A program made the position numbers and the translations under genes. From NCBI GenBank assembly GCA_946811185.2, contig OX328096.1:24555881-24619880 (forward strand): a stretch of 64,000 nt of DNA, given 5' to 3'. Position 1 is the stretch's first letter. The number at the start of each line of letters is the position of its first letter. The notes under the pieces were generated by a model. It did no database searches and had not been told where the DNA came from. It saw nothing but the letters and a program-made list of their open reading frames with translations. Origin of the DNA: Hippopus hippopus (taxonomy: Eukaryota; Mollusca; Bivalvia; Cardiida; Cardiidae). Shown piece by piece: positions 21,585-31,443 of this stretch.

Positions 21585-21765
21585 CACGGCGACATCTCAC
21601 ACGTTCATGCATGTCCTTAGTTTCACTTGTACTAGGAGAGGGCTCCGAAGTGTCTTTCCCGAGGACACTACCACGAATAACCCATCGCTTCGGGTGAGGA
21701 TCGAACCCGTGACATCCAGGTTACGAATCCTACACTCTACCGCTGAGCCACGCAGGACGGCTGCA
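21585..21765 (-). repeat. tRNA-derived SINE, type 3
   Basis: On the minus strand the head reads GCGTGGCTCAGCGGTAGAG (A box) and ACGGGTTCGATCCTCACC (B box), a good tRNA-like pair. The body continues for about 100 bp without the type 1 or 2 tails. Confidence 0.65.
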
Positions 21766-22198
21766 AAGAATCGTCGATAATACGACTTCTACCCAGAGAG
21801 TAACAGCCCTTCGGTTGTATGTTTGTTTGTGTGAATAACTGACTTATAGTAGGCTTTTAACTGATTTGAAATCAATGTTCTTGGAATTAATGACTGAAAT
21901 AATAATAAATGGTTTTACTTTGTTTCATACAGACGATTTTGTTTTGTCTTTTTCTCCTATTTTCGTGAAGTAGGATTTACACCACCACCAACAGAAACTT
22001 CTGAGAACAGTGTAGATCAAGATCAGGCTGCATAAAACGTGCACCATGATCTTTTGATTTACAGCGTTTGACACTATGCTCTAAGATGTGGCTAAAGGTT
22101 CCGTCTTCATTCGTATTGCTACTGCAATATCAGGAACACGTTTTGTATTGCAACCATTCCTTGTCTAACCCGGAATAACTCTATGGAACAAGAATTGA

Positions 22199-22372
22199 CC
22201 CTTTATCTAACACTCCCGTATTTAACGCCCTGGGGAGTAAGGCTTTTCAAAACATTGTGGAAAAAGGAGAAAATGCTGGTTACCAGCATTTTCTCCTTTT
22301 TCCACTATGTTTTCTATCGAAACGATCTTTTAAGCTACATTTGATTGGTCGTCTGCAAATGCAAAGGGTTCC
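22199..22372 (-). mobile_element. Family A MITE, truncated
   Basis: Reverse copy with CCCTTTATCTAACACTCCCG, an intact hairpin with GCTGGTTACCAGC and GTCGTCTGCAAATGC. The last ~40 bp are missing. Confidence 0.75.
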
Positions 22373-22582
22373 ACTTTTAATTGCGTAAAATGAGATAATT
22401 TATAGTGCTTTCTTTTATGATTTTCAGAGAATAATCAAATATCCCTCAATTAAATATCGGTTTCTTCTACATTCAATTCAAGATTATATTACGCCACACC
22501 AACGTGACAGTTATAAAATGTTCCACCACGGTGCTGATATGATACCCCCCTTTTTTAAATGAGCGGCGACAGAACTATATCT

Positions 22583-22813
22583 TTAGCTCTTTACCAGATG
22601 ACAAAATTTTAGATTTTGGCCAAATTGAAAGCATTTGCAGACGACAAATTTAATGTTACTTAAAACATGGGTTTTGTCCTATAAAAGATAGAAAACATTG
22701 TGGGAAAAGGAGAAAATGCTGATAACCAGCATTTTCTCCTTTTCTCACAATGTTTTCAATGGCATTCTTCCACAGGTTTGTTAAAATTTCGAGATAGTTT
22801 GGTATAAGGTTAC
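22583..22813 (+). mobile_element. Family A MITE, near full length
   Basis: Starts TTAGCTCTTTACCAGATGAC, has an intact hairpin around GCTGATAACCAGC and ends AGTTTGGTATAAGGTTAC. Confidence 0.8.
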
Positions 22814-22996
22814 TGAATTAAAAAAAAAAGGCCTTCTTCCTGAGGGTCATTAATAGTTTGGTATAGGGATAATTAAGTAGAAAAAAATGGCCTTCTTTCT
22901 CCTGAGGGTCGCTAATAGTTTTGTATAGGGATATTAAATAGAAAAAAAATGGCCTTCTTTCTCAGGGTTGTTAATAGTTTGGTATAAGGATATAAT
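22814..22996 (+). repeat. Three tandem copies of the family A right end
   Basis: Directly after the preceding MITE, GGCCTTCTT...GAGGGTC...TTAATAGTTTGGTATAGGGATA repeats three times with a ~62-bp period and spacers of A-rich GAAAAAAATGG. Each unit ends like the MITE terminus. Confidence 0.75.
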
Positions 22997-23197
22997 GTGG
23001 GGAATAAAAAAGTTCAGTTGAACACTAGATAAGATATCATTGTGGCAATCGATAGCGATATCGATAAGCGATAACAGCTGATTGAATAGGACATGATAGA
23101 TCACATTCTTTCTCACTGTAGACGTTTACCCCTAATTTCTTACTATATTACAAAATTTTGGACTCGTTAATATTTCAAAGTTTTTAGAAATGAAAAG

Positions 23198-23418
23198 TTA
23201 ACCCTTTGCCGCATAATGCCGACTTTCAACGATCCTGAGAAAGACGGCTATAGAAAACATTGTGGTAATTGGAGAAAATGTTGATAACCAGCATTTTCTC
23301 CTTTACCCACAACGTTTTCTAAACTATGAAAGACAAATTTGATGTTTTGAGTAAAACTTAATTTGTCGTCTGCAAGTGCTTTCAAGTTGGACAAGGCTAA
23401 ATTTTTGTTGTCGATAAA
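23198..23418 (-). mobile_element. Family A MITE
   Basis: TTAACCCTTTGCCGCATAAT, CGATCCTGAGAAAGACGG, hairpin with GTTGATAACCAGC, TTGGACAAGGCTAAATTTT. The far end is eroded. Confidence 0.75.
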
Positions 23419-23906
23419 CAGTCAGATATTGCTGAAATGATGTGGTTGGGTTATATTCAAAAAGGTAGAAAAACTTGTGAAAAAGAAGACCATGCTGGTT
23501 TCCATCACTTTCCCCATTTTCAACAAAAATTCATGGATGTTATAAAAGCACATGCTTATTTGGTAAGGATTAGTAATGCTATATCTAGAAATTCACTACC
23601 CCCACAACCAAACTATAATTGCTATTTCGAGGGTACCTTGCCAGATCATCGAAGTAAAGTCTACTTTTCGGAAGAAACCTTTTTTAACCGTATAACTGCC
23701 ATCGGCACACTAATCTCAGGTGAAGAATTTTAGTATTCCCTTTGAAAACTTTTTTTATGCATTTCCAGCATTCTTCTTCTCCTTCTTGTCCTTCTTCTTC
23801 GTCTCCGTCGTCGCCTTCTTCTTTTTATTGCTATCGTTGTTTTTCTTGCTGTGAGATACAGCAGTTTTCGTCACTCATAAGCAGTTTAAGCTTTCCAGGC
23901 GTCACC

Positions 23907-24360
23907 TTAACTCCCTACTAAACGACAATATTTTAGACAGGTCCAAATCAAAATCATTTGCAGGAGACGTTGATTAAATGTCAAGCTCAATGGGAGAAAA
24001 AAGTGAATTCGAAAATTAAACCAAGGTCACCAAATATTGTCTCTGAAAGGAGCCGCATTTTCTCCTTTTCCTACGGTGTTTCCTAAGGGCTCTTTCCTCA
24101 GAGTCGTTTAACTCTTTACCAAACGACAAAATTCTTGTCCAATTTGAAAGCATTTGCAGACGACAAAATAAATGTGACTCAAAAATTGAAACTTGACTTC
24201 AGAAGAGTAGAAAACATTGTGGGAAAAGGAGAAAATGCTGGTTACCAGCATTTTCTACTTTTCCCACATTGTTTTCAGAAGGCTTCTTCCTCTGGGCCGT
24301 AAAAACCAGGGAATTTTTGGTAGAGGGTTAAATACGTGATTACTATGTGGAAAAGGCCTG
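23907..24360 (+). mobile_element. Family A MITE disrupted by a second family A MITE
   Basis: The left portion 23907-24107 starts TTAACTCCCTACTAAACGAC and runs to CTCAGAGTCG. After the inserted copy, 24332-24360 continues with TGATTACTATGTGGAAAAGG, matching the missing right end. The insertion point is the internal TTAA of the GTCGTTAAAA segment. Confidence 0.7.
24108..24331 (+). mobile_element. Family A MITE inserted in another family A MITE
   Basis: TTAACTCTTTACCAAACGAC to TTTTTGGTAGAGGGTTAA, intact hairpin. It is flanked by TTAA on both sides at a position where the host copy has one TTAA, which shows TTAA target duplication. Confidence 0.85.
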
Positions 24361-24489
24361 TACAAGTTCATATAGCTTCACTGTCTGTGTTACTTTTCAA
24401 GCAATAAACTCCCACCACTGTTCTCTCATCTACTCGTAACTATCCTAGAGAGTATTTCTATGTCGTTATTCCGGGACGATCATTGATAA

Positions 24490-24735
24490 TATGACCCATG
24501 CTCTGTGAAAGGGGGGATTAATGGATCTGCAAAAAGTATCGGCCCACTTCAGCCTGGGCAGACTGCCCAGGCTGACATGGGTCGAAACTTTTTGTTATTT
24601 ATAATTTTTTGCATGTCAAAGGACCAGTGATTTAGTCGGATATTACACCAAATGGATTTTAGATACCCATAATTAAGTGATGGCTTGCTTGGTATAATGC
24701 ATTGGGCCCCCTTTTACCAGAGCATGGCTCATATT
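24490..24735 (+). mobile_element. Family B MITE
   Basis: ATGACCCATGCTCTGTGAAA at the left, the GC palindrome TCAGCCTGGGCAGACTGCCC at the centre-left, ACCAGTGATTTAGTCGG, and AGAGCATGGCTCATA at the right. Confidence 0.8.
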
Positions 24736-24849
24736 ATGTAGAGCAGTTCTCAGCTAACCAGATGAGTTGTTTGAATTTAGAGTCGAGCTTGAATTTATAA
24801 TGATGATGAATCGGCCCCTCTTTACTCACATCGCAGTGAACATATAGAG

Positions 24850-25007
24850 TTTATTTCATCAGCTTGTGGTTAATATGGGGAAATATTTGCCGAAAAAGGG
24901 AAAGGTATGCGAAAATAACGAGTGCCGTAAGGCACGAGTTATTTTCGCGGACCTTTCCCTTTTGAGGCAAATATTTCCCCATATTAACCACAAGCTGATG
25001 AAATAAA
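24850..25007. repeat. 158-bp near-perfect inverted repeat
   Basis: Two ~79-bp arms meet at GTGCCGTAAGGCAC. The outer ends are TTTATTTCATCAGCTTGTGG and complement, with few mismatches (for example GAAAAAGGG against CCCTTTTGAG). It could extrude as a cruciform. A foldback element is likely. No terminal duplication is obvious beyond AT-rich flanks. Confidence 0.85.
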
Positions 25008-25204
25008 TTATATATTATATTTCCTCTGATTATTTTGTCAACGAATGCCACTTTTAAAACTTAAAAACTTAAAAAAGTAGTTCCAGATTTTCGACAGGAG
25101 GAAAATATTCACTGTGACGAGGAAATAATTCCCCCCAGCTGAAATTACGACATTTCTTTACCCATAACATTTCTAAAAATAGACACATGAAATATGATAT
25201 ACAT

Positions 25205-25735
25205 GGCTTTTCCACGGAATACCATTAGGGTCATCGCCTATGAATTTGTTTATTTTAAACGCAATGCTCGATAGTACGATGGTGATAACGCGAAATCACG
25301 ATACTACGATGGTGATAACGCGATAGTACGATGATGACAGTGCGATATAATGTCGTGTTTTCATCATCGTACTATCGCTTTATCGTCATCGTACTATCGC
25401 GTTATCATCATCACACTATCGCGTTATCACCATCGCACTATCGCGTTATCGCCATCGTACTATCGCGTTATCGCCATCGTACTATCGAGCATCGCGTTTA
25501 AAATCAACAAATTCATAGGCGATGGCCCTAACGGTATCCTATCATTATCGTACTATCGCGTTATCACCATCGTACTATCGCGTTATCTTCATCGTACTAT
25601 CGCGTTATCATCATCGTACTATCGCGTTATCGTCATCGTACTATCGTGTTATCACCATCGTACTGGCGAGCATCGCTCTTAAAATCAACAAATTCATAGG
25701 CGATGGCCCAAATGGTATTCCGTACTTTTCGGATT
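25205..25735. repeat. 22-bp minisatellite framed by inverted repeats
   Basis: Repeats of CATCGTACTATCGCGTTATC plus two variable bases, 22-bp period. They run in complementary orientation at 25265-25345 and forward at 25360-25490 and 25545-25670. A framing block (GGAATACCATTAGGGTCATC, CCTATGAATTTG, TTTTAAACGCAATGCTCGAT) occurs once on the left and inverted at 25485-25540 and 25670-25730. Confidence 0.85.
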
Positions 25736-25873
25736 ATTCTATTGCACAGAATAAATTGGCATACTTCGCCATTCGTCGTTATGTTGCCAAGTAGTAAAGC
25801 CTTGTTATGTTTTGCTGGAACATATTTGTGTATCATTTTGCAAAACTTTACAGAAACTAGTAATCGGGTTAGC

Positions 25874-26108
25874 TTAACCCTCTACCAAACAGTCCCGTGT
25901 TTTCACGATCCTGAGAAAGTCTCTTTCAAAAAAAAAAAAAATGTGAGAAAAGGAGAAAATGCTGGTAACCAGCATTTTCTCCTTTTCCCACAATTTTTTT
26001 CTACCTCTTTCAAATGTTATCAATTAAGCCGCATATAATTTCTCGACTGCGAATGCTTTCAATTTGGACAAGTCTTAGATTTCATCGTCTCGTGGATCTA
26101 AAAGGTTA
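25874..26108 (-). mobile_element. Family A MITE, near full length
   Basis: TTAACCCTCTACCAAACAGTC to GTGGATCTAAAAGGTTAA with an A-run next to an intact hairpin. Confidence 0.8.
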
Positions 26109-26164
26109 ATGCGATTTTACCTTTCATTATTAAACCCTACGTGCGCCTCATTGCACGTTGGCGG

Positions 26165-26230
26165 ACCTTGTAGATCAAGATCAGACTGCACAGAATGTGC
26201 TGTCTGATCTTGGATTTACACCTTCCGAGG
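26165..26230. mobile_element. Family D hairpin core
   Basis: CTTGTAGATCAAGATCAGAC against GTCTGATCTTGGATTTACAC around ACAGAATGTGCT. The flanking arms are not clear. Confidence 0.6.
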
Positions 26231-26795
26231 TTTCGAAAAAAAATCTGTTTAGAATACTTAGTAGTTTTACCCTTACCATACATGTACAATTCGGTGTTTT
26301 GAAAACCCCTGGAAAGAAGGTTTAAAAAAAACATATATCATTGGTCGTCTGCTACTGCTTGGAATTTGGACCAGTCTAACCCTTTGTCGTCTGGTAGAAA
26401 GTTACTGGTTAATCCAACTGTTGTGAGGTCGAATCCTGGCCTTGGTGAAACTTTAAAAGGGGATCGAAACACTGACCTTTAGCTGAAGTTTACAACGGAG
26501 ACGATCTTCTCGAGTTTTATGAAAAATATGTTGACTTGAAAGCGTTTCAGTTAGTTCTTCTTATATCTTATATCATTTAGTCCAAAAATAGAACAAAATA
26601 TAAGTAATTCGGGCAAGTAATTAGATACAGGTACCAACATACAGCATGACATGAGAAAATGTAGACCGAACTCCTAAGGTCTTCGTTGACAAGCTAATTC
26701 ATGATAATCTCTGGAACCAACCATTTTTTGAAGGTAGGTACTACTCAATGATTTCTAAAGGGGAACAGTAACTGATTAATCCCATCTGGGTTAAC

Positions 26796-26855
26796 TTTTG
26801 CGGATAGTGTACAGATCAAGATCAGACAACACAGAACGTGCAGTCTGATCCAAGA
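26796..26855. mobile_element. Family D hairpin core, diverged
   Basis: GCGGATAGTGTACAGATCAAG followed by a damaged palindrome (CAACACAGAACGTGCAGTC). Confidence 0.55.
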
Positions 26856-27000
26856 AATTCATTTCAAATACGTTGATTTTTTTTCTGACAAGCATTTTCT
26901 CTCTTTCCCATAATGTTTACTACACGCTTTCCATGTCAAATCCCTTCATCAAACACAATTTGTTGTCTACAAATGTGTTCAATATGGATCTGGTAAAGGC

Positions 27001-27231
27001 TTAACTCTTTACCAAACAACAAAAACTTTGGACTCGACCAAATTGAAAGCATTTGCAGACAACAAAAGTAAATGTATCTCAAATGATGATTTTTGTCTTT
27101 GATAGGGTAGAAAACATTGTGGGAAAAGGAGAAAATGCTGGTTACCAGCATTTTCTCCTTTTCCCACAATGTTTTCAAAAGGCTTCTTTCTCAGGGTCGT
27201 TAAAAGTCGGGATTGTGTGGTAAAGACTTAA
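27001..27231 (+). mobile_element. Family A MITE, full length
   Basis: TTAACTCTTTACCAAACAAC to GTGTGGTAAAGACTTAA, intact hairpin. It abuts a further family A remnant (about 26878-27000, reverse). Confidence 0.85.
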
Positions 27232-27382
27232 CTCACTCAGAAGAATAAGGGCTAAGTTCTAAGAAAGAGTTTAAAACCTCTAGTTGGATGCCTTATCAGT
27301 GATTGTGATAGTAAATTCTAGTAACTAGAATGTCTGTGCTTTCTCAAAACTTAAAGCGAAAGTAGAATGACCGAGCTCAAGG

Positions 27383-27763
27383 CCTTAAAGGCCCAAAAGC
27401 GGCCAAAAGTAAACAATTCGTGTGTTGCAATGCATCTGAATTCACATCATAATTATCATGTTAAAGTATGGAAACCATTGCGAATGTGACAATCTGTTAT
27501 ATTGTACGATAAGTCCAAGTGTAAGTCGCTGGCAAAAAATAAAGGTTAAAAGTAGGTCAAAGGTTGCCAGGTCGCTCTATCTTTGGTGTATATTTTTCCA
27601 GGTTTTAAAGTTCGATTTTCTGCCAGCGACCAACACTTGGATCGATCATACAAAAACAGATAGTAATCTTCACAATGGTTCCCATACTTTTAACAGGTAG
27701 GATTTAAATTCAAACTCGTTTTAGCACCCACGTTGTTTTCTTTGAGCTGCTACTGGGCCTTTA
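27383..27763. mobile_element. Family F MITE
   Basis: Ends AAGGCCCAAAAGCGG and CTGCTACTGGGCCTTTA. The long internal arms include TGTTAAAGTATGGAAACCATT against AATGGTTCCCATACTTTTAAC, and GTCGCTGGCA against TGCCAGCGAC. Copies lie at 35764 and 57360. No ORF of note. Confidence 0.75.
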
Positions 27764-27921
27764 ATACCAGTGGTGGGATAAGCTTAACTTGTATTGTTAA
27801 GATTTATAACGGGTTGGATTGCGAAGTAAGATTACTGGTATATACGTGACGTACCTTTCCCCCTACATTTTACAAATCACTTTACTCTACCTCGATAAAC
27901 AATCGTTGAAAAGAAATGGGT

Positions 27922-28030
27922 TTAACCCTTTCCGCGCCATAGGCGAAAACAGTGACTTTTGCGGACAGCACAGATCAAGATCAGACTGCACAGAACGTGC
28001 AGTCTGATCTTTGATCTATACCGTCCGCTT
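27922..28030 (+). mobile_element. Family D MITE, 5' half
   Basis: TTAACCCTTTCCGCGCCATAGG, then GCGGACAGCACAGATCAAG and the palindrome with ACAGAACGT centre. The 3' arm after the hairpin is absent. Confidence 0.7.
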
Positions 28031-28130
28031 GTGTAGTCAAGCCAATACAATCAAAATCTTTGTAAGTTTCAATGGATTGTAGTTAGAGCCGTCGAAAGAG
28101 GTCAAGCTTATTTATTTGGCGCTGATAGAG

Positions 28131-28350
28131 ATTTAACGCCCAGGCTGCTAAGCGCGACTCAAGGACCTTTTGCGGACAGTGTAGACCAAGATCAGACTGC
28201 TAGAGAACGTGCAGTCTGATCTCAGATCCACACTGTCTGATAAGGAGATATTTTTTTCCCAAAAGACTTCCCTTGAAAAGCAAATAAAGGGTTTTACTAT
28301 CGGCTAGAAAATTTCATTTCGGTTATTTAGCAGGACGAAGGCTAAATGTG
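28131..28350 (+). mobile_element. Family D MITE
   Basis: TTTAACGCCCAGGCTGCTAAG, hairpin with AGAGAACGT centre, TTTTACTATCGGCTAGAAAA, and TTATTTAGCAGG near the end. Confidence 0.75.
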
Positions 28351-28494
28351 CTGGAGAGCACTAAGTGATCTTATTACATCAGCAATGTAAAGAGGAAATG
28401 TTGTGATTGATAGCGTTTGCGATATGAAAGCGTGCTGGCTGTTCACCGTCATATCGTATTGAATACATTATACCTGGCTAACATACATCAAGGG

Positions 28495-28502
28495 TATATA
28501 AG
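28495..28502 (+). promoter_or_regulatory. TATA box candidate (TATATAAG)
   Basis: Good TATA match 414 bases before the ATG at 28909. A start site about 30 bases downstream would give a ~385-base leader holding a couple of short upstream ATGs. A possible acceptor (TATCTTGCAG before 28610) leaves open a spliced leader exon. Confidence 0.4.
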
Positions 28503-28908
28503 TAGGTAACTGGCACAATAACATTCTATGTATTAGGTGTATTCCATTCAAGGGGACTCAAGGTCGGCTTAATATATATTGGCGATTAGTTTCTGTTTGT
28601 ATCTTGCAGGTAGCGCATAGGAATACTAGACAGTGTGCGTTGAATTAAGGTGTGATTTTGAGAGTGTTACCTTCTCTCAGTGGTGGGGAACTTTGAATGG
28701 AGTGTAAGTTTGTGGGTTCTGGAAGTAGTGTAGCGTTTGGAGAGACTGTTTGGAGGGGAGTGTTGGGAGATACCTAGCGGGGGCGTGAGGAAATCATAAC
28801 TTCAAAGTGTTCAATCAAGACATCAAGCTGGCAGCTTGGGTCAGAGTTCAAAACTTCCCAGTTCATCCATCCCCGTCAATATCCAGTAACTCCCATTGCA
28901 CTCGTAGT

Positions 28909-29415
28909 ATGACCACGAACAATCATTTAGGCAGCGATAGCAAAATGTCGGTGTCTCTTTTTACGATTAGTTCGACCGAAGCTGCGAAAGCCGTCAGAAA
29001 TCGGAGGAAAAGTGAAGACGATAAATCTTGCTTTCTGATCCAAGTCTCCTTACAATCGGTTTACAGCGATACTCCCATTCCAAACACGTGTCTGAAAAAA
29101 CTGCCAAGGCTCCTAAACGGTATTCCACTGGGTCCCGGTGTCATGGCTCGCGATCAACTGGACAATATACGATGGAGATATATAGAAGGTGGAACCAAAC
29201 TTCATTCGTTCATTTCAGTGCCAATGTACGAGGAGGAAGCGGAGGAATCAAAACGTTCTTTCACGGATAATTTAATTAAGCAATCCCAGGCCGTGTTCGG
29301 GGATATTACTGTGAAAGCTTGTGTTATACTCTCACACTGTGTTAGTTATGAAGACGACATCATAATCAATGATATAGCCGTGCCCCTGGAAGAAGGATTA
29401 CATTTTAGAGATTGA
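28909..29415 (+). CDS. Unrecognised single-exon protein, 168 residues
   Basis: ATG at 28909 (A at -3) to TGA at 29413-29415. An in-frame stop at 28786 bounds the ORF; coding reading before 28909 has no ATG. Composition is clearly coding-like: richer in GC than the flanks, mixed charged and hydrophobic residues, frequent RNY codons. A basic patch KAVRNRRKSEDDK lies near residue 30, the middle has LNGIPLGPGVMARDQLDNIR, an acidic EEEAEES follows, and the end is VPLEEGLHFRD. No signal peptide, membrane segment or zinc motif. I recognise no family. Compact, TATA-driven and intronless fits an inducible gene, but that is inference. It sits alone between MITE clusters; no clear AATAAA was found after it. 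Confidence 0.6.
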   Translation: MTTNNHLGSDSKMSVSLFTISSTEAAKAVRNRRKSEDDKSCFLIQVSLQSVYSDTPIPNTCLKKLPRLLNGIPLGPGVMARDQLDNIRWRYIEGGTKLHSFISVPMYEEEAEESKRSFTDNLIKQSQAVFGDITVKACVILSHCVSYEDDIIINDIAVPLEEGLHFRD

Positions 29416-29417
29416 TA

Positions 29418-29929
29418 AACACATCTAGTAACTACGTCCGACGGTTAGTGCCTTTCCGCAGACCACCTCTTACATTACGGCGAAAAGGAGAAATTGCTCT
29501 ATACGAACAATTTCTGTTTTTGTCATGATGTTTTCACATGCATTTAGACCTATGGCTAGAAGCTTAATTCATGATGAATATTCATATTTCAGAATGGTGT
29601 TTTCTAACTCCCTTGCCGCAAATTTATCAAGGTAACGAAGAAGTCGTATACGTATGTGTAGGCCTAACTTCTCAGGAAAGGTGAAATATACCTTCAGAGA
29701 GTAACAGAAACCTTAATGTGATACGTAGTCGTTTATGTTTTCTGGCATAAACAAGATATAAGAATATGTGTAACTGTTTAGTGACTTTAAGTACTGATTA
29801 GCATTTTTATTTTTGGTTTAAACAGATCAAAACTAAGTCAAATGTATTTTGACAAAAAGTCTCAAAAAGAATCCCGATTTAAGTTAAGGCTGCTGAATCG
29901 TTGAGTGTTGTTTTACCTGTTTATTTATT
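29418..29929. other. 3' flank of the small gene, nothing recognised
   Basis: AT-rich sequence with one small hairpin near 29485-29520 (GGAGAAATTGCT/AGCAATTT-like). Confidence 0.4.
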
Positions 29930-30197
29930 TGAGCCATGCTCTGTGAAAAGGGGGCTTAATGCATCTGCGAAAAGTATCGACCCAGGTCAGCCTGCGCTGT
30001 CCGCGCAGGCTGACCTGAGCCGAGACTTTTCGCAATTGGTCAATTTTCTGAATGTCCAAGGACTAGTGTACTTCATGATAAAGTCGTTTGTTAAAAAGAA
30101 AATATGGTACTATGGATCCATAATTATGTGAAAATGGCTTGCATTGTACCATGGACCACGAAAATGCATTAAGCCCCTTTAGCCAGAGCATGGCTTA
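29930..30197 (+). mobile_element. Family B MITE, reference copy
   Basis: TGAGCCATGCTCTGTGAAAA, TTAATGCATCTGCGAAAAG, a strong GC palindrome (CAGCCTGCGCTGTCCGCG region), TCAATTTTCTGAATGTCCAA, GGATCCATAATTATGTG, and AAGCCCCTTTAGCCAGAGCA. Terminal inverted repeats are about 14 bp. No ORF. Confidence 0.85.
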
Positions 30198-30251
30198 TTT
30201 GTTTTTTCTTGTTGATATAAACTATAGTAGATTAGAGCGCGTGTTACTGTT

Positions 30252-30468
30252 TATTTCTTTGCCAGACGACAAAACTTTGAACCGATCCATATTGATAGCA
30301 TTCGCAGACGACATATACATTGTGACTACAATGGTGGAAGTAGTAGGAAACATTATGGGAAAAGGAGAAAATGCTGGTTACCAGCATTTTCTCCTTTTTC
30401 CACAATGTTTTCCTCATAAGCCATCTTTCTTGGGTCGTTACACATCGGTTTGTTAAGTGAAGGGTTAT
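30252..30468 (+). mobile_element. Family A MITE
   Basis: CTTTGCCAGACGACAAAACTT, ATTCGCAGACGAC, intact hairpin with GCTGGTTACCAGC, ending GTGAAGGGTTA. Confidence 0.8.
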
Positions 30469-30500
30469 GGGTAAAAAGGACCCAAATTGACCAGGGATCT

Positions 30501-31110
30501 TAAGCCTTGGTCACACCGAGCTAACGGACGAGTAACGGATAAAAAATCATTTTATCCGTTCGTGTCCGTTCGTATCCGTTTTATGTCCGTTTCTTATCTG
30601 GTGAATCCGCTACTTGTCCGGCGATGTCCGGCGATGTCCGTTCCGTCCGGTGGGAAGTTTTGAGCATGTTCAAAACTTTCCACCGGACAAAACGGACAGA
30701 GACATGCAAATGATAGACTTTGGATGCATCTGACAATTTATACCCTCGGCATGTCACGTGACCGGTACGTTCCTCGTACGTTGGTGTTCGGTACATTTCC
30801 GTTCATCGTACGTTTTGTCCGGTTCTCATGCGTTGCACTTCCGTTTTATCCGGTACAAGTCCCTTACTCGTACGGTGATATCCGTTAATAGACCGTTTAT
30901 TATCCTGTACATATCCGTTAAACGTGCGTTTTTTTCCGTTACACGTGCGGTACTCGTGCGGTCATTGTGTGGCTTCCTCGCTCTACACACCGATCGCGTG
31001 AGCCTCGAGCGGCAGAGGAGATGAATTTTGTCACCGGATAACCAAGTTCTGCATGTTTTTGTCCGTTTCCTCCCCGTTACATATCCGTTAGCCGGTCTGA
31101 CCAAGCCTTT
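30501..31110. mobile_element. Foldback element rich in TCCGTT motifs
   Basis: Ends TAAGCCTTGGTCACACCG and, inverted, AAAGGCTTGGTCAGACCGG, both followed by GCTAACGG. The interior is made of many degenerate ATCCGTT / GTCCGTT / CGTACGTT units in both orientations and a hairpin GGTGGGAAGTTTTGAGCATG near 30648. ORFs on both strands are by-products of the repeats. Confidence 0.75.
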
Positions 31111-31443
31111 ATGTTTACCAGGAATCTTGTGTTCCCTAAACCGACCTAGTATTGTTCAATGATCTCTCAACTTAGAGTATTACATAGTTTTTGTTTTATT
31201 TCGTATTTTGTATTGTTGAAATGTGAGCCTGTATTTTCCATAAAGCCAAATGTGTATGCCAGTCATGGTGTCCGTATTTTGTCTGTTACTTTAAGAAATG
31301 TTTTATTTTTTATGTCATATGATGGCAACTACTCACTGATCCATGTCTTCACATCGTTCTATCAATCTACGAGCCATGAGCCCCGCAATACCGTGCTCAA
31401 GGGAACTCGCACACGATCCGCTCCACCTGAGAAGACTAAACCA

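Noticed and set aside
23437..23733. 98-codon ORF
   Set aside because: The first third is the end of a family A copy and the rest has no domain or splice support.
25205..25735. CRISPR-like array
   Set aside because: Units are directly adjacent with two variable bases, not repeats with long unique spacers, and the DNA is animal.
25350..25794. Two overlapping ORFs rich in YRVI and HHRTIALS
   Set aside because: These are translations of the 22-bp minisatellite, which stays open in several frames.
30581..31104. ORFs on both strands
   Set aside because: They arise from the TCCGTT-rich foldback element.
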